Assembly: GCF_001280125.1 (NCBI RefSeq)
Contig: NZ_LGEG01000002.1
Span: 115,901-179,900 of the forward strand
Direction of reading: 5' to 3'
Length of the DNA stretch: 64,000 bases
Origin: Streptomyces sp. NRRL F-6492
GTDB taxonomy: Bacteria; Actinomycetota; Actinomycetes; Streptomycetales; Streptomycetaceae
Shown here in pieces: positions 25,886 to 34,428 of this stretch. Position numbers and translations under genes: made by a program. Below the pieces are notes generated by a model. That model was not told the DNA's origin and did no database searches. It saw nothing but the letters and a program-made list of their open reading frames with translations. Positions within the stretch are counted from its first letter, which is position 1. Each line of letters starts with the position of its first letter.

Positions 25886-26644
25886 TCAGGCGAACGCGAT
25901 GGTGTAGATACCCGCGGCGAGGGCTCCGCCGATCAGCGGGCCGACGACCGGGATCCAGGCGTAGCCCCAGTCGGAGCCGCCCTTGTTCGGCAGCGGGAGC
26001 AGGGCGTGCACGATGCGCGGGCCGAGGTCGCGGGCCGGGTTGATGGCGTAGCCGGTCGGACCGCCGAGCGAGAGGCCGATGGAGACCACGACGAAGGCGG
26101 TGATCAGGGCGCCCAGCACGCCGAGGCCCTTGCCGCTGTCGTTGAGGCCCTGGGTGAGCACGGCGAGCACGAGCACGACGGTGCCGATGATCTCGGTGGC
26201 CAGGTTCTGCCAGGTGCTGCGGATCTCGGGGCCGGTGGAGAAGATCCCGAGCACCGGGCCGGGGCCCTCGATCGGCTTCTCGCCGATGGTCTCCGGGTCC
26301 GTGAGGTGGGCCCGGAACTGGCCGTAGTAGGCCACCCAGACCAGCGCCGCGCCGATCATCGCGCCGAGTATCTGACCGGCGAAGTAGACGGGCACGTCGC
26401 CCCAGGCCCCGTCCTTGATCGCGATGCCGACCGTGACGGCGGGGTTCAGATGGGCGCCCGAGAGGGAAGCCGTCATGTAGACGGCCGTCATGACGGCGAA
26501 GCCCCACCCGAAGGTGATCGCGAGCCAGCCCGCGCCGCGGGCCTTGGAGCTCTTGAGCGTGACGGCGGCGCACACGCCGCCGCCGAGCAGGATGAGTACG
26601 GCGGTACCGATGGTCTCGCCGAGGAAGATGTCGGAGCTGGACAC
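25886..26644 (-). CDS. glpF: Glycerol uptake facilitator (aquaglyceroporin)
   Basis: A 252-aa MIP-family channel with six membrane helices and two half-helices carrying the NPA motifs (HLNPAVTVG near residue 67 and [10 protein letters not shown] near 205). The aspartate after the second NPA is characteristic of glycerol-conducting members. The GTG start is fixed by AAGGAG. It is the first gene of the catabolic operon, behind an untranslated leader of about 100 nt with the -10-like TAGAGT and a GylR-type site upstream. Confidence 0.95.
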   Translation of the reverse strand: MSSSDIFLGETIGTAVLILLGGGVCAAVTLKSSKARGAGWLAITFGWGFAVMTAVYMTASLSGAHLNPAVTVGIAIKDGAWGDVPVYFAGQILGAMIGAALVWVAYYGQFRAHLTDPETIGEKPIEGPGPVLGIFSTGPEIRSTWQNLATEIIGTVVLVLAVLTQGLNDSGKGLGVLGALITAFVVVSIGLSLGGPTGYAINPARDLGPRIVHALLPLPNKGGSDWGYAWIPVVGPLIGGALAAGIYTIAFA

Positions 26645-26746
26645 CCGCGACTCCTTTGTCCTTCGTCCAGGGGAAGGCGAACCACGGGTCCCTCCGATGG
26701 TCCGCACCCTCGTGCTGAGGGCGTTGCCGGCCCTTGGCACTGCCAC

Positions 26747-26752
26747 ACTCTA
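26747..26752 (-). promoter_or_regulatory. -10 element of the glpFKD promoter
   Basis: TAGAGT on the minus strand, about 100 bp upstream of glpF and adjacent to the operator-like sequence at 26771. No clear -35 box was found. Confidence 0.4.
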
Positions 26753-26770
26753 GCGCGTATTGCCGTTAGG

Positions 26771-26796
26771 TGTTCGACAATGCCGACCGGTGAACG
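26771..26796. promoter_or_regulatory. GylR operator candidate upstream of glpF
   Basis: TGTTCGACAATGC, identical over these 13 bases to the site before gylR. Here it continues CGACCGGTGAAC, so the right arm differs. It lies immediately upstream of the glpFKD -10 element. Confidence 0.6.
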
Positions 26797-26840
26797 GAAG
26801 TTTTGCCCCCGGGTTAACAGCGCGTCAAGGGTCTGGGAAG

Positions 26841-26878
26841 CGAAAAACCCGCCGATAACGCGATCGTTACCGGCGGGT
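26841..26878 (-). terminator. Terminator of gylR
   Basis: A 14-bp stem with one mismatch (ACCCGCCGGTAACG on the minus strand) and a CGAT-type loop, followed on the minus strand by TTTTTCG. It separates gylR from glpFKD. Confidence 0.85.
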
Positions 26879-26908
26879 CGGAGGGGGCGCGGGGAGGCCG
26901 CGCGGGCC

Positions 26909-27673
26909 TCAGAAGCGGCCGGCTCCCAGGTCCCGCGAGACCGCGCGGGCGCAGTCCCGCACGGCCGCCACCAGCTCCGGACGCAGCTCGCCGTCCGGGC
27001 GGAGCCGCTCCACCGCGCCCGTCACCGCCACCGCCCCCACCGGCATCCGCCGCCGGTCGTGGATCGGCGCCGCCACCGACGCCACGCCCTCCCAGGTCTC
27101 CTCCTCGTCCGCCGCCCAGCCCCGGGCCCGCACCGTGTCGAGCAGCGTCTCGAAGTCCCCGAGCGCCGTCGTCGTCCGGGGCGTGAACGCCTCCCGCTCG
27201 ACCTCCAGCACCTCGCTGTGCGCCACCGGGTCGTACGCCGAGAGGACCTTGCCCAGGGCCGTGGAGTGCAGCGGCTGCATGGCCCCCACCTCCAGGACCT
27301 GGCGGCTGTCGTCCGGCCGGAAGACGTGGTGCACGATCAGCACCCCCCGCTGGTGCAGCACCCCCAGGTGCACGCTCTCGCCGCTGGACCGGGCCAGGTC
27401 GTCCGTCCAGACCAGGGCCCGCGCCCGCAGCTCGTGCACGTCCAGGTAGCTGTTGCCGAGCCGCAGCAGCTCCGCGCCCAGCTGGTAGCGGCCCGAGGCC
27501 GCCTCCTGCTCCACGAAGCCCTCCGCCTGGAGGGTGCGCAGGATCCCGTGGGCCGTCCCCTTGGCGAGCCCGAGCGAGGACGCGATGTCGGACAGACCGA
27601 GCCGGCGCTCGCCGCCCGCGAGCAGTCGCAGCATGGCCGCCGCTCTTTCAAGCGACTGGATGTTCTTAGCCAT
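26909..27673 (-). CDS. gylR: IclR-family glycerol operon repressor
   Basis: A 254-aa regulator with an N-terminal winged helix-turn-helix (SLERAAAMLRLLAGGERRLG, then SDIASSLGLAKGTAHGILRTLQ) and a C-terminal IclR effector domain (QPLHSTALGKVLSAY, then SVAAPIHDRRRMPVGAVAVTG). The pattern is almost that of S. coelicolor GylR, which represses the glycerol operon and its own gene and is released by glycerol-3-phosphate. The start is an ATG with GGGG upstream. An extension of the frame to 27745 would cross the operator. It has its own terminator, so basal regulator is made separately from the catabolic genes. Confidence 0.95.
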   Translation of the reverse strand: MAKNIQSLERAAAMLRLLAGGERRLGLSDIASSLGLAKGTAHGILRTLQAEGFVEQEAASGRYQLGAELLRLGNSYLDVHELRARALVWTDDLARSSGESVHLGVLHQRGVLIVHHVFRPDDSRQVLEVGAMQPLHSTALGKVLSAYDPVAHSEVLEVEREAFTPRTTTALGDFETLLDTVRARGWAADEEETWEGVASVAAPIHDRRRMPVGAVAVTGAVERLRPDGELRPELVAAVRDCARAVSRDLGAGRF

Positions 27674-27698
27674 CGCCCGACCCCTATCCCTCTCACGC

Positions 27699-27734
27699 TG
27701 TTCGACAATGCTGAACACTATCGGCCGATGCCGA
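27699..27734. promoter_or_regulatory. GylR operator upstream of gylR
   Basis: An inverted repeat TGTTC-N9-GAACA (27699-27717), followed by TCGGC-CGAT-GCCGA (27721-27734). It contains the same TGTTCGACAATGC as the glpF upstream site and sits 26 bp before the gylR start. Confidence 0.65.
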
Positions 27735-27916
27735 CCTCGCGTCACATTCCACAGTGTCGGTCAAGGAGGGGCAGGACCGGGAGTCCCCGGACACAGGATG
27801 CCGTCCGCCCCCTGGGACGCCGTGTCCACCCCGGCCCGAGCGCGGTTACGCTGGCCCCGTGCGCCCTCCACCGAGGGTGCAAAGCCGACAGCCGTCGCAT
27901 CCCAGGGAGATCGCCC

Positions 27917-30900
27917 ATGGCCCCGTCGCCGTCCCCTTCCGCCTCCGCCCCCGGCTCCGCCCCCGGCTCCGCCTCCGGAGAGAGCGCCGCCGTCCCCGGA
28001 GACGCCCGGAGCCGCGCCGCCGCCCTCCGCGAGGCACTCGCGACCCGGGTGGTCGTCGCCGACGGAGCCATGGGCACCATGCTCCAGGCCCAGGACCCCA
28101 CCCTCGAGGACTTCCAGAACCTCGAAGGCTGCAACGAGATCCTGAACGTCACCCGGCCCGACATCGTCCGTTCGGTCCACCAGGAGTACTTCTCCGCCGG
28201 CGTCGACTGCGTCGAGACCAACACCTTCGGCGCCAACCACGCGGCCCTGGGCGAGTACGACATCCCCGAGCGCGTCCACGAGCTCTCCGAGGCGGGCGCC
28301 CGCATCGCCCGCGAGGTGGCCGACGAGTTCACCGCCTCCACCGGCCGCCAGCGCTGGGTCCTCGGCTCCGTCGGCCCCGGCACGAAGCTGCCGACCCTGG
28401 GCCACGCCCCGTACACCCTCCTGCGCGACGCCTACCAGCAGAACGCCGAGGGCCTCCTGGCCGGCGGCTCCGACGCGCTGCTCGTCGAGACCACCCAGGA
28501 CCTCCTCCAGACCAAGGCCTCCGTGATCGGCGCCCGCCGCGCCCTGGAGGCCCTGGGCGCCGACGTGCCGCTGATCGTCTCCGTCACCGTCGAGACCACC
28601 GGCACCATGCTCCTCGGCTCCGAGATCGGCGCCGCCCTGACGGCCCTGGAGCCGCTCGGCATCGACATGATCGGCCTGAACTGCGCCACCGGCCCCGCCG
28701 AGATGAGCGAGCACCTGCGCTACCTCGCCCGGCACTCCCGCATCCCGCTCTCCTGCATGCCCAACGCGGGCCTGCCGGTCCTGACCTCCGACGGCGCCCA
28801 CTACCCGCTGTCGCCGGCCGAGCTGGCCGACGCCCAGGAGACCTTCGTACGGGACTACGGCCTCTCCCTCATCGGCGGCTGCTGCGGTACGACCCCGGAG
28901 CACCTGCGCCAGGTCGTCGAGCGGGTCCGGGACCTCGTGCCCGGCGTCCGCGAACCGCGCCCCGAGCCCGGCGCCGCCTCGCTCTACCAGACCGTGCCGT
29001 TCCGCCAGGACACCTCCTACATGGCGATCGGCGAGCGGACCAACGCCAACGGCTCCAAGAAGTTCCGCGAGGCCATGCTGGAGGCCCGCTGGGACGACTG
29101 CGTCGAGATGGCCCGCGACCAGATCCGCGAGGGCGCGCACATGCTCGACCTCTGCGTGGACTACGTCGGCCGCGACGGCGTCGCGGACATGGAGGAGCTG
29201 GCCGGCCGCTTCGCCACCGCCTCCACCCTCCCGATCGTCCTCGACTCCACCGAGGTGGAGGTCATCCGGGCCGGTCTGGAGAAGCTCGGCGGCCGGGCCG
29301 TCATCAACTCGGTGAACTACGAGGACGGCGACGGACCCGAGTCCCGCTTCGCCAAGGTCACCCGTCTGGCCCAGGAGCACGGCGCCGCCCTCATCGCGCT
29401 GACCATCGACGAGGAGGGCCAGGCCCGCAGCGTCGAGCACAAGGTCGCCATCGCGGAACGCCTCATCGACGACCTGACCGGCAACTGGGGCATCCACGAG
29501 TCGGACATCCTCATCGACACCCTGACCTTCACGATCTGTACGGGACAGGAGGAGTCGCGCAAGGACGGCATCGCCACCATCGAGGCGATCCGCGAACTGA
29601 AGCGGCGCCACCCCGACGTCCAGACCACCCTGGGCCTGTCGAACATCTCCTTCGGCCTCAACCCGGCGGCCCGCATCCTCCTCAACTCGGTCTTCCTCGA
29701 CGAGTGCGTGAAGGCCGGCCTGGACTCGGCGATCGTGCACGCGTCGAAGATCCTGCCGATCGCCCGCTTCGACGACGAGCAGGTCACCACCGCCCTCGAC
29801 CTGATCTACGACCGGCGCGCGGAGGGCTACGACCCGCTGCAGAAGCTGATGGCGCTCTTCGAGGGCGTCAACACCAAGTCGATGAAGGCCGGCAAGACCG
29901 AGGAACTCCTCGCCCTGCCCCTGGACGAGCGCCTCAAGCGGCGCATCGTCGACGGCGAGAAGAACGGCCTGGAGGCCGACCTCGACGAGGCCCTGACGGT
30001 CCGTCCGGCCCTGGAGATCGTCAACGAGATCCTGCTCGACGGCATGAAGGTGGTCGGCGAGCTGTTCGGCTCCGGCCAGATGCAGCTGCCGTTCGTGCTC
30101 CAGTCCGCCGAGGTCATGAAGACGGCGGTCGCCCACCTCGAACCGCACATGGAGAAGTCGGACGCGGAGGGCAAGGGCACCATCGTCCTGGCGACCGTCC
30201 GGGGCGACGTCCACGACATCGGCAAGAACCTCGTGGACATCATCCTGTCCAACAACGGCTACAACGTCGTCAACATCGGCATCAAGCAGCCCGTCTCCGC
30301 GATCCTGGAGGCCGCCGAGGAGCACAATGCCGACGTCATCGGCATGTCCGGCCTCCTGGTGAAGTCCACCGTGATCATGAAGGAGAACCTGGAGGAGCTC
30401 AACCAGCGCGAGCTGGCCGCCAGGTACCCCGTGATCCTCGGCGGCGCCGCCCTCACCCGGGCCTACGTCGAGCAGGACCTCCACGAGATCTACCAGGGCG
30501 AGGTCCGCTACGCCCGCGACGCCTTCGAGGGCCTGCGCCTGATGGACGCCCTCATCGCCGTCAAGCGCGGGGTCCCGGGGGCCTCGCTCCCCGAGCTCAA
30601 GCAGCGCCGGGTCCCCAAGCGGGACGCGGCCGCGCTCCGGGTCGAGGAGCCGGAGCCCGGCGGCCGCTCCGACGTCGCCGTCGACAATCCGGTGCCCACC
30701 CCGCCCTTCTGGGGCACCCGCGTCGTCAAGGGCATCCCGCTCAAGGACTACGCGTCCTGGCTCGACGAGGGCGCCCTCTTCAAGGGCCAGTGGGGCCTCA
30801 AGCAGAACCGGGCCGGCGACGGACCGGCGTACGAGGAACTCGTCGAGACCGAGGGCCGGCCCCGGCTGCGCGGCTGGCTGGAGCGCCTCCACACCGAGAA

Positions 30901-31486
30901 CCTCCTGGAGGCGGCCGTCGTGCACGGCTACTTCCCCTGCGTCTCCAAGGGCGACGACCTGATCATCCTGGACGAGGACGGCAACGAGCGGACCCGCTTC
31001 TCCTTCCCGCGCCAGCGCCGGGGCCGCCGCCTCTGCCTCGCGGACTTCTTCCGCCCGGAGGAGTCCGGCGAGACCGACGTCGTCGGCCTCCAGGTCGTCA
31101 CCGTCGGATCGAGGATCGGCGAGGCCACGGCCAAGCTCTTCGAGTCCGACTCCTACCGCGACTACCTGGAGCTCCACGGCCTCTCCGTCCAGCTCGCCGA
31201 GGCCCTTGCCGAGTACTGGCACGCCCGCGTCCGCTCCGAGCTGGGCTTCGCCGGCGAGGACCCGGCCGACGTCGAGGACATGTTCGCGCTGAAGTACCGC
31301 GGCGCCCGCTTCTCCCTCGGCTACGGCGCCTGCCCCGACCTGGAGGACCGCGCGAAGATCGCGGACCTGCTGCGACCGGAGCGGATCGGCGTGCACCTCT
31401 CGGAGGAGTTCCAGCTCCACCCCGAGCAGTCCACCGACGCCATCGTCATCCACCACCCGGAGGCGAAGTACTTCAACGCACGGTGA
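27917..31486 (+). CDS. metH: Cobalamin-dependent methionine synthase
   Basis: A 1189-aa modular enzyme that transfers methyl from 5-methyltetrahydrofolate to homocysteine through B12. The homocysteine domain runs to about residue 340 with zinc cysteines in NCATGP and GGCCGTTPEHLR. The pterin domain has AIGERTNANGSKKF and DLCVDYVGRDG. The B12 domain has DVHDIGKNLV (the DxHxxG cobalt ligand, near 765). The C-terminal activation domain has SLGYGACPDLEDR. A Ser/Ala/Pro-rich extension of about 30 residues precedes the first domain. The ATG has AGGGAGA upstream. A TTACGCT box near 27846 may be the -10 element. Confidence 0.96.
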   Translation: MAPSPSPSASAPGSAPGSASGESAAVPGDARSRAAALREALATRVVVADGAMGTMLQAQDPTLEDFQNLEGCNEILNVTRPDIVRSVHQEYFSAGVDCVETNTFGANHAALGEYDIPERVHELSEAGARIAREVADEFTASTGRQRWVLGSVGPGTKLPTLGHAPYTLLRDAYQQNAEGLLAGGSDALLVETTQDLLQTKASVIGARRALEALGADVPLIVSVTVETTGTMLLGSEIGAALTALEPLGIDMIGLNCATGPAEMSEHLRYLARHSRIPLSCMPNAGLPVLTSDGAHYPLSPAELADAQETFVRDYGLSLIGGCCGTTPEHLRQVVERVRDLVPGVREPRPEPGAASLYQTVPFRQDTSYMAIGERTNANGSKKFREAMLEARWDDCVEMARDQIREGAHMLDLCVDYVGRDGVADMEELAGRFATASTLPIVLDSTEVEVIRAGLEKLGGRAVINSVNYEDGDGPESRFAKVTRLAQEHGAALIALTIDEEGQARSVEHKVAIAERLIDDLTGNWGIHESDILIDTLTFTICTGQEESRKDGIATIEAIRELKRRHPDVQTTLGLSNISFGLNPAARILLNSVFLDECVKAGLDSAIVHASKILPIARFDDEQVTTALDLIYDRRAEGYDPLQKLMALFEGVNTKSMKAGKTEELLALPLDERLKRRIVDGEKNGLEADLDEALTVRPALEIVNEILLDGMKVVGELFGSGQMQLPFVLQSAEVMKTAVAHLEPHMEKSDAEGKGTIVLATVRGDVHDIGKNLVDIILSNNGYNVVNIGIKQPVSAILEAAEEHNADVIGMSGLLVKSTVIMKENLEELNQRELAARYPVILGGAALTRAYVEQDLHEIYQGEVRYARDAFEGLRLMDALIAVKRGVPGASLPELKQRRVPKRDAAALRVEEPEPGGRSDVAVDNPVPTPPFWGTRVVKGIPLKDYASWLDEGALFKGQWGLKQNRAGDGPAYEELVETEGRPRLRGWLERLHTENLLEAAVVHGYFPCVSKGDDLIILDEDGNERTRFSFPRQRRGRRLCLADFFRPEESGETDVVGLQVVTVGSRIGEATAKLFESDSYRDYLELHGLSVQLAEALAEYWHARVRSELGFAGEDPADVEDMFALKYRGARFSLGYGACPDLEDRAKIADLLRPERIGVHLSEEFQLHPEQSTDAIVIHHPEAKYFNAR

Positions 31487-31567
31487 CCGCGTTCTGACCC
31501 GGCGTCGCCGAACGGCGCGTAAAGGGGCGCGTTTCCGGTGACCGGGACGTACACTTGTCCGTCCAGC

Positions 31568-31606
31568 AGGCCGGTCCTCCTCCCGTACGGCGAGGAGGGC
31601 CGGCCT
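31568..31606 (+). terminator. Hairpin between metH and the HAD gene
   Basis: A 15-bp stem with one G-U pair (AGGCCGGTCCTCCTC against GAGGAGGGCCGGCCT), then TTCTCG. It may end metH or attenuate the HAD gene, because a TACACT -10-like box lies just upstream of it. Confidence 0.6.
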
Positions 31607-31633
31607 TCTCGTCCCCTCATGGAGGTGTGCCGG

Positions 31634-32332
31634 ATGACCAGTACGGTTCCCGCGTCCCTGTTCCGTACGAACGGCAGCTCCGCCCTCCAGGCGGTCTTCC
31701 TCGACATGGACGGGACCCTCGTCGACACGGAGGGCTTCTGGTGGGACGCGGAGGTCGAGGTCTTCGCCGACCTCGGGCACCGGCTCGACGAGGCCTGGCG
31801 GGACGTGGTGGTCGGCGGGCCGATGACCCGCAGCGCCGGCTACCTCATCGAGTCCACCGGCGCCGACATCACCCTCCCCGAGCTGACCGTCCTCCTCAAC
31901 GAGAAGTTCGAGCAGCGCATCGAGCGGGGCGTCCCGCTCATGCCCGGCGCCGAGCGGCTCCTCGCCGAGCTGGCCCGGCACTCCATCCCCACCGCCCTCG
32001 TCTCCGCCTCGCACCGCCGGATCATCGACCGGGTCCTCGCCTCGCTCGGCCGCGACCGCTTCTCCCTCACCGTCGCGGGCGACGAGGTCGAACGGACCAA
32101 GCCGCACCCCGAGCCGTACCTGACGGCCGCCCGGGGCGTCGGGGCCGACCCCACGCTCTGCGCCGTCGTCGAGGACACGGCGACCGGCGTCGCGGCGGCC
32201 GAGGCGGCGGGCTGCCGGGTCGTCGCCGTGCCCTCCGTCACCCCGATCGCGCCCTCCCCGGGCCGGGTCGTCGTGCGCTCGCTCGAAGAGGTCGACGTGC
32301 CCTTTCTCCGTACATTGATCACGGGAATCTGA
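31634..32332 (+). CDS. HAD-family hydrolase
   Basis: A 232-aa haloacid-dehalogenase-superfamily phosphatase, subfamily IA. Motif I is FLDMDGTLVDTEGFWWDAE with the nucleophilic aspartate. A cap domain of four helices follows, then motif II VSASH, motif III lysine in RTKPHPEPYLTAARGVG, and motif IV VVEDTATG. It is similar in length to phosphoglycolate or beta-phosphoglucomutase-type enzymes. The substrate is unknown. The ATG follows GGAGG by eight bases. Confidence 0.85.
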   Translation: MTSTVPASLFRTNGSSALQAVFLDMDGTLVDTEGFWWDAEVEVFADLGHRLDEAWRDVVVGGPMTRSAGYLIESTGADITLPELTVLLNEKFEQRIERGVPLMPGAERLLAELARHSIPTALVSASHRRIIDRVLASLGRDRFSLTVAGDEVERTKPHPEPYLTAARGVGADPTLCAVVEDTATGVAAAEAAGCRVVAVPSVTPIAPSPGRVVVRSLEEVDVPFLRTLITGI

Positions 32333-32774
32333 GCTTTCACTGAGCTTTCCCGCGGGAAAACGATCAGGCCATTTGCCGAAAAGGCCTCCGCGTGACGTTG
32401 GTCACCCAGAGTGCCGGACGGCAGGTGGCCTGTCCTCGTCCACCGTCCGGAATGCGCCCTTTCGGCGTCCCCATGTGCCCCGATTCGCTCGCGCCCGTCC
32501 GCAACGTCCGGCGCATGACTATCGAACCGCACGCATTCATGATCACTGTGCGATTACCCCGGCCCCGGACGGTGGTCCGGCAATAGGAGCGCGGCCCACT
32601 AATCTTTCGCGAGTACTTCGCCGCATAACCGCGTGCACCGGCGCACACCCAAGTCGCCGTGAACACAGGACCGATCGCAACATCCGGCCCGATCGCTCCC
32701 GCCCCGACCGGGCGGCAGGCGGCGGAGTGTCACTGACCGCTGCAACCCAGTGCCGGATGAGGAGATCGTCCCTG
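32333..32774. other. 442-bp intergenic region before the solute-binding genes
   Basis: No gene is supported here. It holds a perfect 14-bp palindrome TTTCCCGCGGGAAA (32346-32359), a duplicated TGAGCTTTC across the HAD stop codon (from 32330), an inverted repeat CCGGACGG/CCGTCCGG (about 32413-32451) and a short hairpin CCGGAC-GGTG-GTCCGG (about 32563). It is less GC-rich than its flanks, as expected for a promoter region, but I could not fix a -35/-10 pair. Confidence 0.6.
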
Positions 32775-34364
32775 ATGAACCGCAAGACCCTGGTGCTCCC
32801 GGCCGTGGCCGGCCTGCTCGCCCCCCTTCTCGTCGCCTGCGGCGGATCCGAGGGCGACCGGGCCATCGTGGTCGGCACCACGGACCAGTTCATCGCCACC
32901 GAGGACGCCCCCGCCCCGCTCGACCCGGCCTACGCCTACGACACCGGCGCCTGGAACGTCCTGCGGCAGACCGTCCAGACCCTGCTCCACGTGCCCCGCG
33001 AGGGCGGCGAGCCCGTCCCCGAGGCGGCCGAGAGCTGCGGCTTCTCCGACAAGGCCAGCGAGAGCTACCGCTGCACCCTCCGCGCCGGCCTCACCTTCGC
33101 CGACGGCACCCCCATCACCGCCGAGGACGTCAAGTACTCCATCGAGCGCGTCCTGAAGATCAAGTCGGACAACGGAACGGCCGCCCTCCTCGCCAACATC
33201 GACACCGTCGAGACCCAGGGCACCGACGGGATCGTCTTCCACCTCAAGACCCCCGACGCCACCTTCCCGTACAAGCTCTCCACCCCGGTCGCCGGCATCC
33301 TCAGCAAGGACAAGTACGCCACCGACGCGCTCCGCGACGGCTTCGACGTCGACGGCTCGGGCCCGTACACCATGAAGGTCGAGCGCGAGGGCGAGAAGGC
33401 CGGCCGCTTCGTCTTCACCAAGAACCCGAAGTACAAGGGCGACATCACCCCGCGCAACGACAGGGTCGAACTGCGCCCCTTCGCCGACTCGACCGCCATG
33501 GGCAAGGCCCTGGAGAGCAAGGACATCGACATGATGGCCCGCTCCCTGTCGCAGAAGCAGATCAAGGACCTCGCCGAGACGCCCAAGGAGGGCATCAAGA
33601 CGGTCGAGGTCCCCGGCCTGGAGATCCGCTACCTCGGCTTCAACACCAAGGCCCCCTCCGTCGAGCAGAAGGCCGTCCGCCAGGCGATGGCCGCCGTCGT
33701 CGACCGGGGCGCCCTGGTCAACCTCGTCTACGGCCCCACCGCCCAGCCGCTCTACTCGCTGATCCCCTCCAGCATCACCGGCCACGCCACCCCCTTCTTC
33801 GACGCCTACGGCGAGCCCGACACCGACCGGGCCGCCCAGCTCCTCAAGAAGGCGGGCATCAAGACCCCGGTCAAGGTGACCCTCAACTACACCACCGACC
33901 ACTACGGCGCCGAGACCGCCGAGGAGTTCGAGGCGCTCGGCAAGCAGCTCAACGCCAGCGAGCTCTTCGACGTCACCGTCAAGGGCACCGAGTGGTCCAC
34001 CTTCCGCACCGCCCAGAAGCGCGGCGACTACGCCGTCTACGGTCTCGGCTGGTTCCCCGACTACCCGGACCCGGACAACTACATCGCGCCCTTCCTGGAC
34101 AGCGACAACTTCCTCAACACCCCGTACGTGAACAAGGTCGTCCGCGACCAGCTCATCCCGCGCTCGCGCCGCCAGGCCGACCGCACCGCCGCGGCCCCCG
34201 TCTACGCGCAGATCCAGAAGATCGTCGCCGAGGACGTCCCCGTCCTGCCGCTGTGGCAGGGCAAGCAGTACGTTGCCGCCCGCAACGACCTCAGCGGAGT
34301 CGAGTACGCGCTCAACACCTCCTCCGACCTGCTGCTCTGGGAACTGGGTCGCGGCACCGCCTGA
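32775..34364 (+). CDS. ABC-transporter solute-binding lipoprotein (SBP_bac_5), first of a pair
   Basis: A 529-aa extracytoplasmic peptide/oligosaccharide-type binding protein. A lipoprotein signal ends in LLVAC (residues about 18-22), with the cysteine as lipidation site. The OppA/DppA-like fold is seen in LRAGLTFADGTPITAEDVKYSIERVL and VLPLWQGKQYVAARNDL. The ATG with GGAG ten bases upstream was chosen over an ATG six codons earlier that has no ribosome-binding site. No permease or ATPase gene is adjacent. The next gene encodes a clear paralogue. Confidence 0.87.
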   Translation: MNRKTLVLPAVAGLLAPLLVACGGSEGDRAIVVGTTDQFIATEDAPAPLDPAYAYDTGAWNVLRQTVQTLLHVPREGGEPVPEAAESCGFSDKASESYRCTLRAGLTFADGTPITAEDVKYSIERVLKIKSDNGTAALLANIDTVETQGTDGIVFHLKTPDATFPYKLSTPVAGILSKDKYATDALRDGFDVDGSGPYTMKVEREGEKAGRFVFTKNPKYKGDITPRNDRVELRPFADSTAMGKALESKDIDMMARSLSQKQIKDLAETPKEGIKTVEVPGLEIRYLGFNTKAPSVEQKAVRQAMAAVVDRGALVNLVYGPTAQPLYSLIPSSITGHATPFFDAYGEPDTDRAAQLLKKAGIKTPVKVTLNYTTDHYGAETAEEFEALGKQLNASELFDVTVKGTEWSTFRTAQKRGDYAVYGLGWFPDYPDPDNYIAPFLDSDNFLNTPYVNKVVRDQLIPRSRRQADRTAAAPVYAQIQKIVAEDVPVLPLWQGKQYVAARNDLSGVEYALNTSSDLLLWELGRGTA

Positions 34365-34377
34365 CCCCTTCGTTGTC

Positions 34378-34401
34378 CCGGCCGCGCGCCCGCGCGGCCG
34401 G
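34378..34401 (+). other. Hairpin between the two solute-binding genes
   Basis: A perfect 11-bp stem CCGGCCGCGCG/CGCGCGGCCGG with a 2-nt loop and no T-run. It probably protects or uncouples the first transcript, not a full terminator. Confidence 0.55.
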
Positions 34402-34428
34402 CCTGGCAAGAGATCAAGAGGCACGACT

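Noticed and set aside
27780..27916. A riboswitch (cobalamin or SAM type) upstream of metH
   Set aside because: The leader is only about 60 nt after the likely start site and lacks the conserved B12-box or SAM core pattern. A small hairpin GCGCCCT/AGGGTGC is all that is visible.
27761..32107. A 1448-codon open frame on the minus strand opposite metH and the HAD gene, and many other long antisense frames
   Set aside because: They are shadows caused by high-GC third codon positions. They show no family motifs and lie opposite clearly recognised genes.
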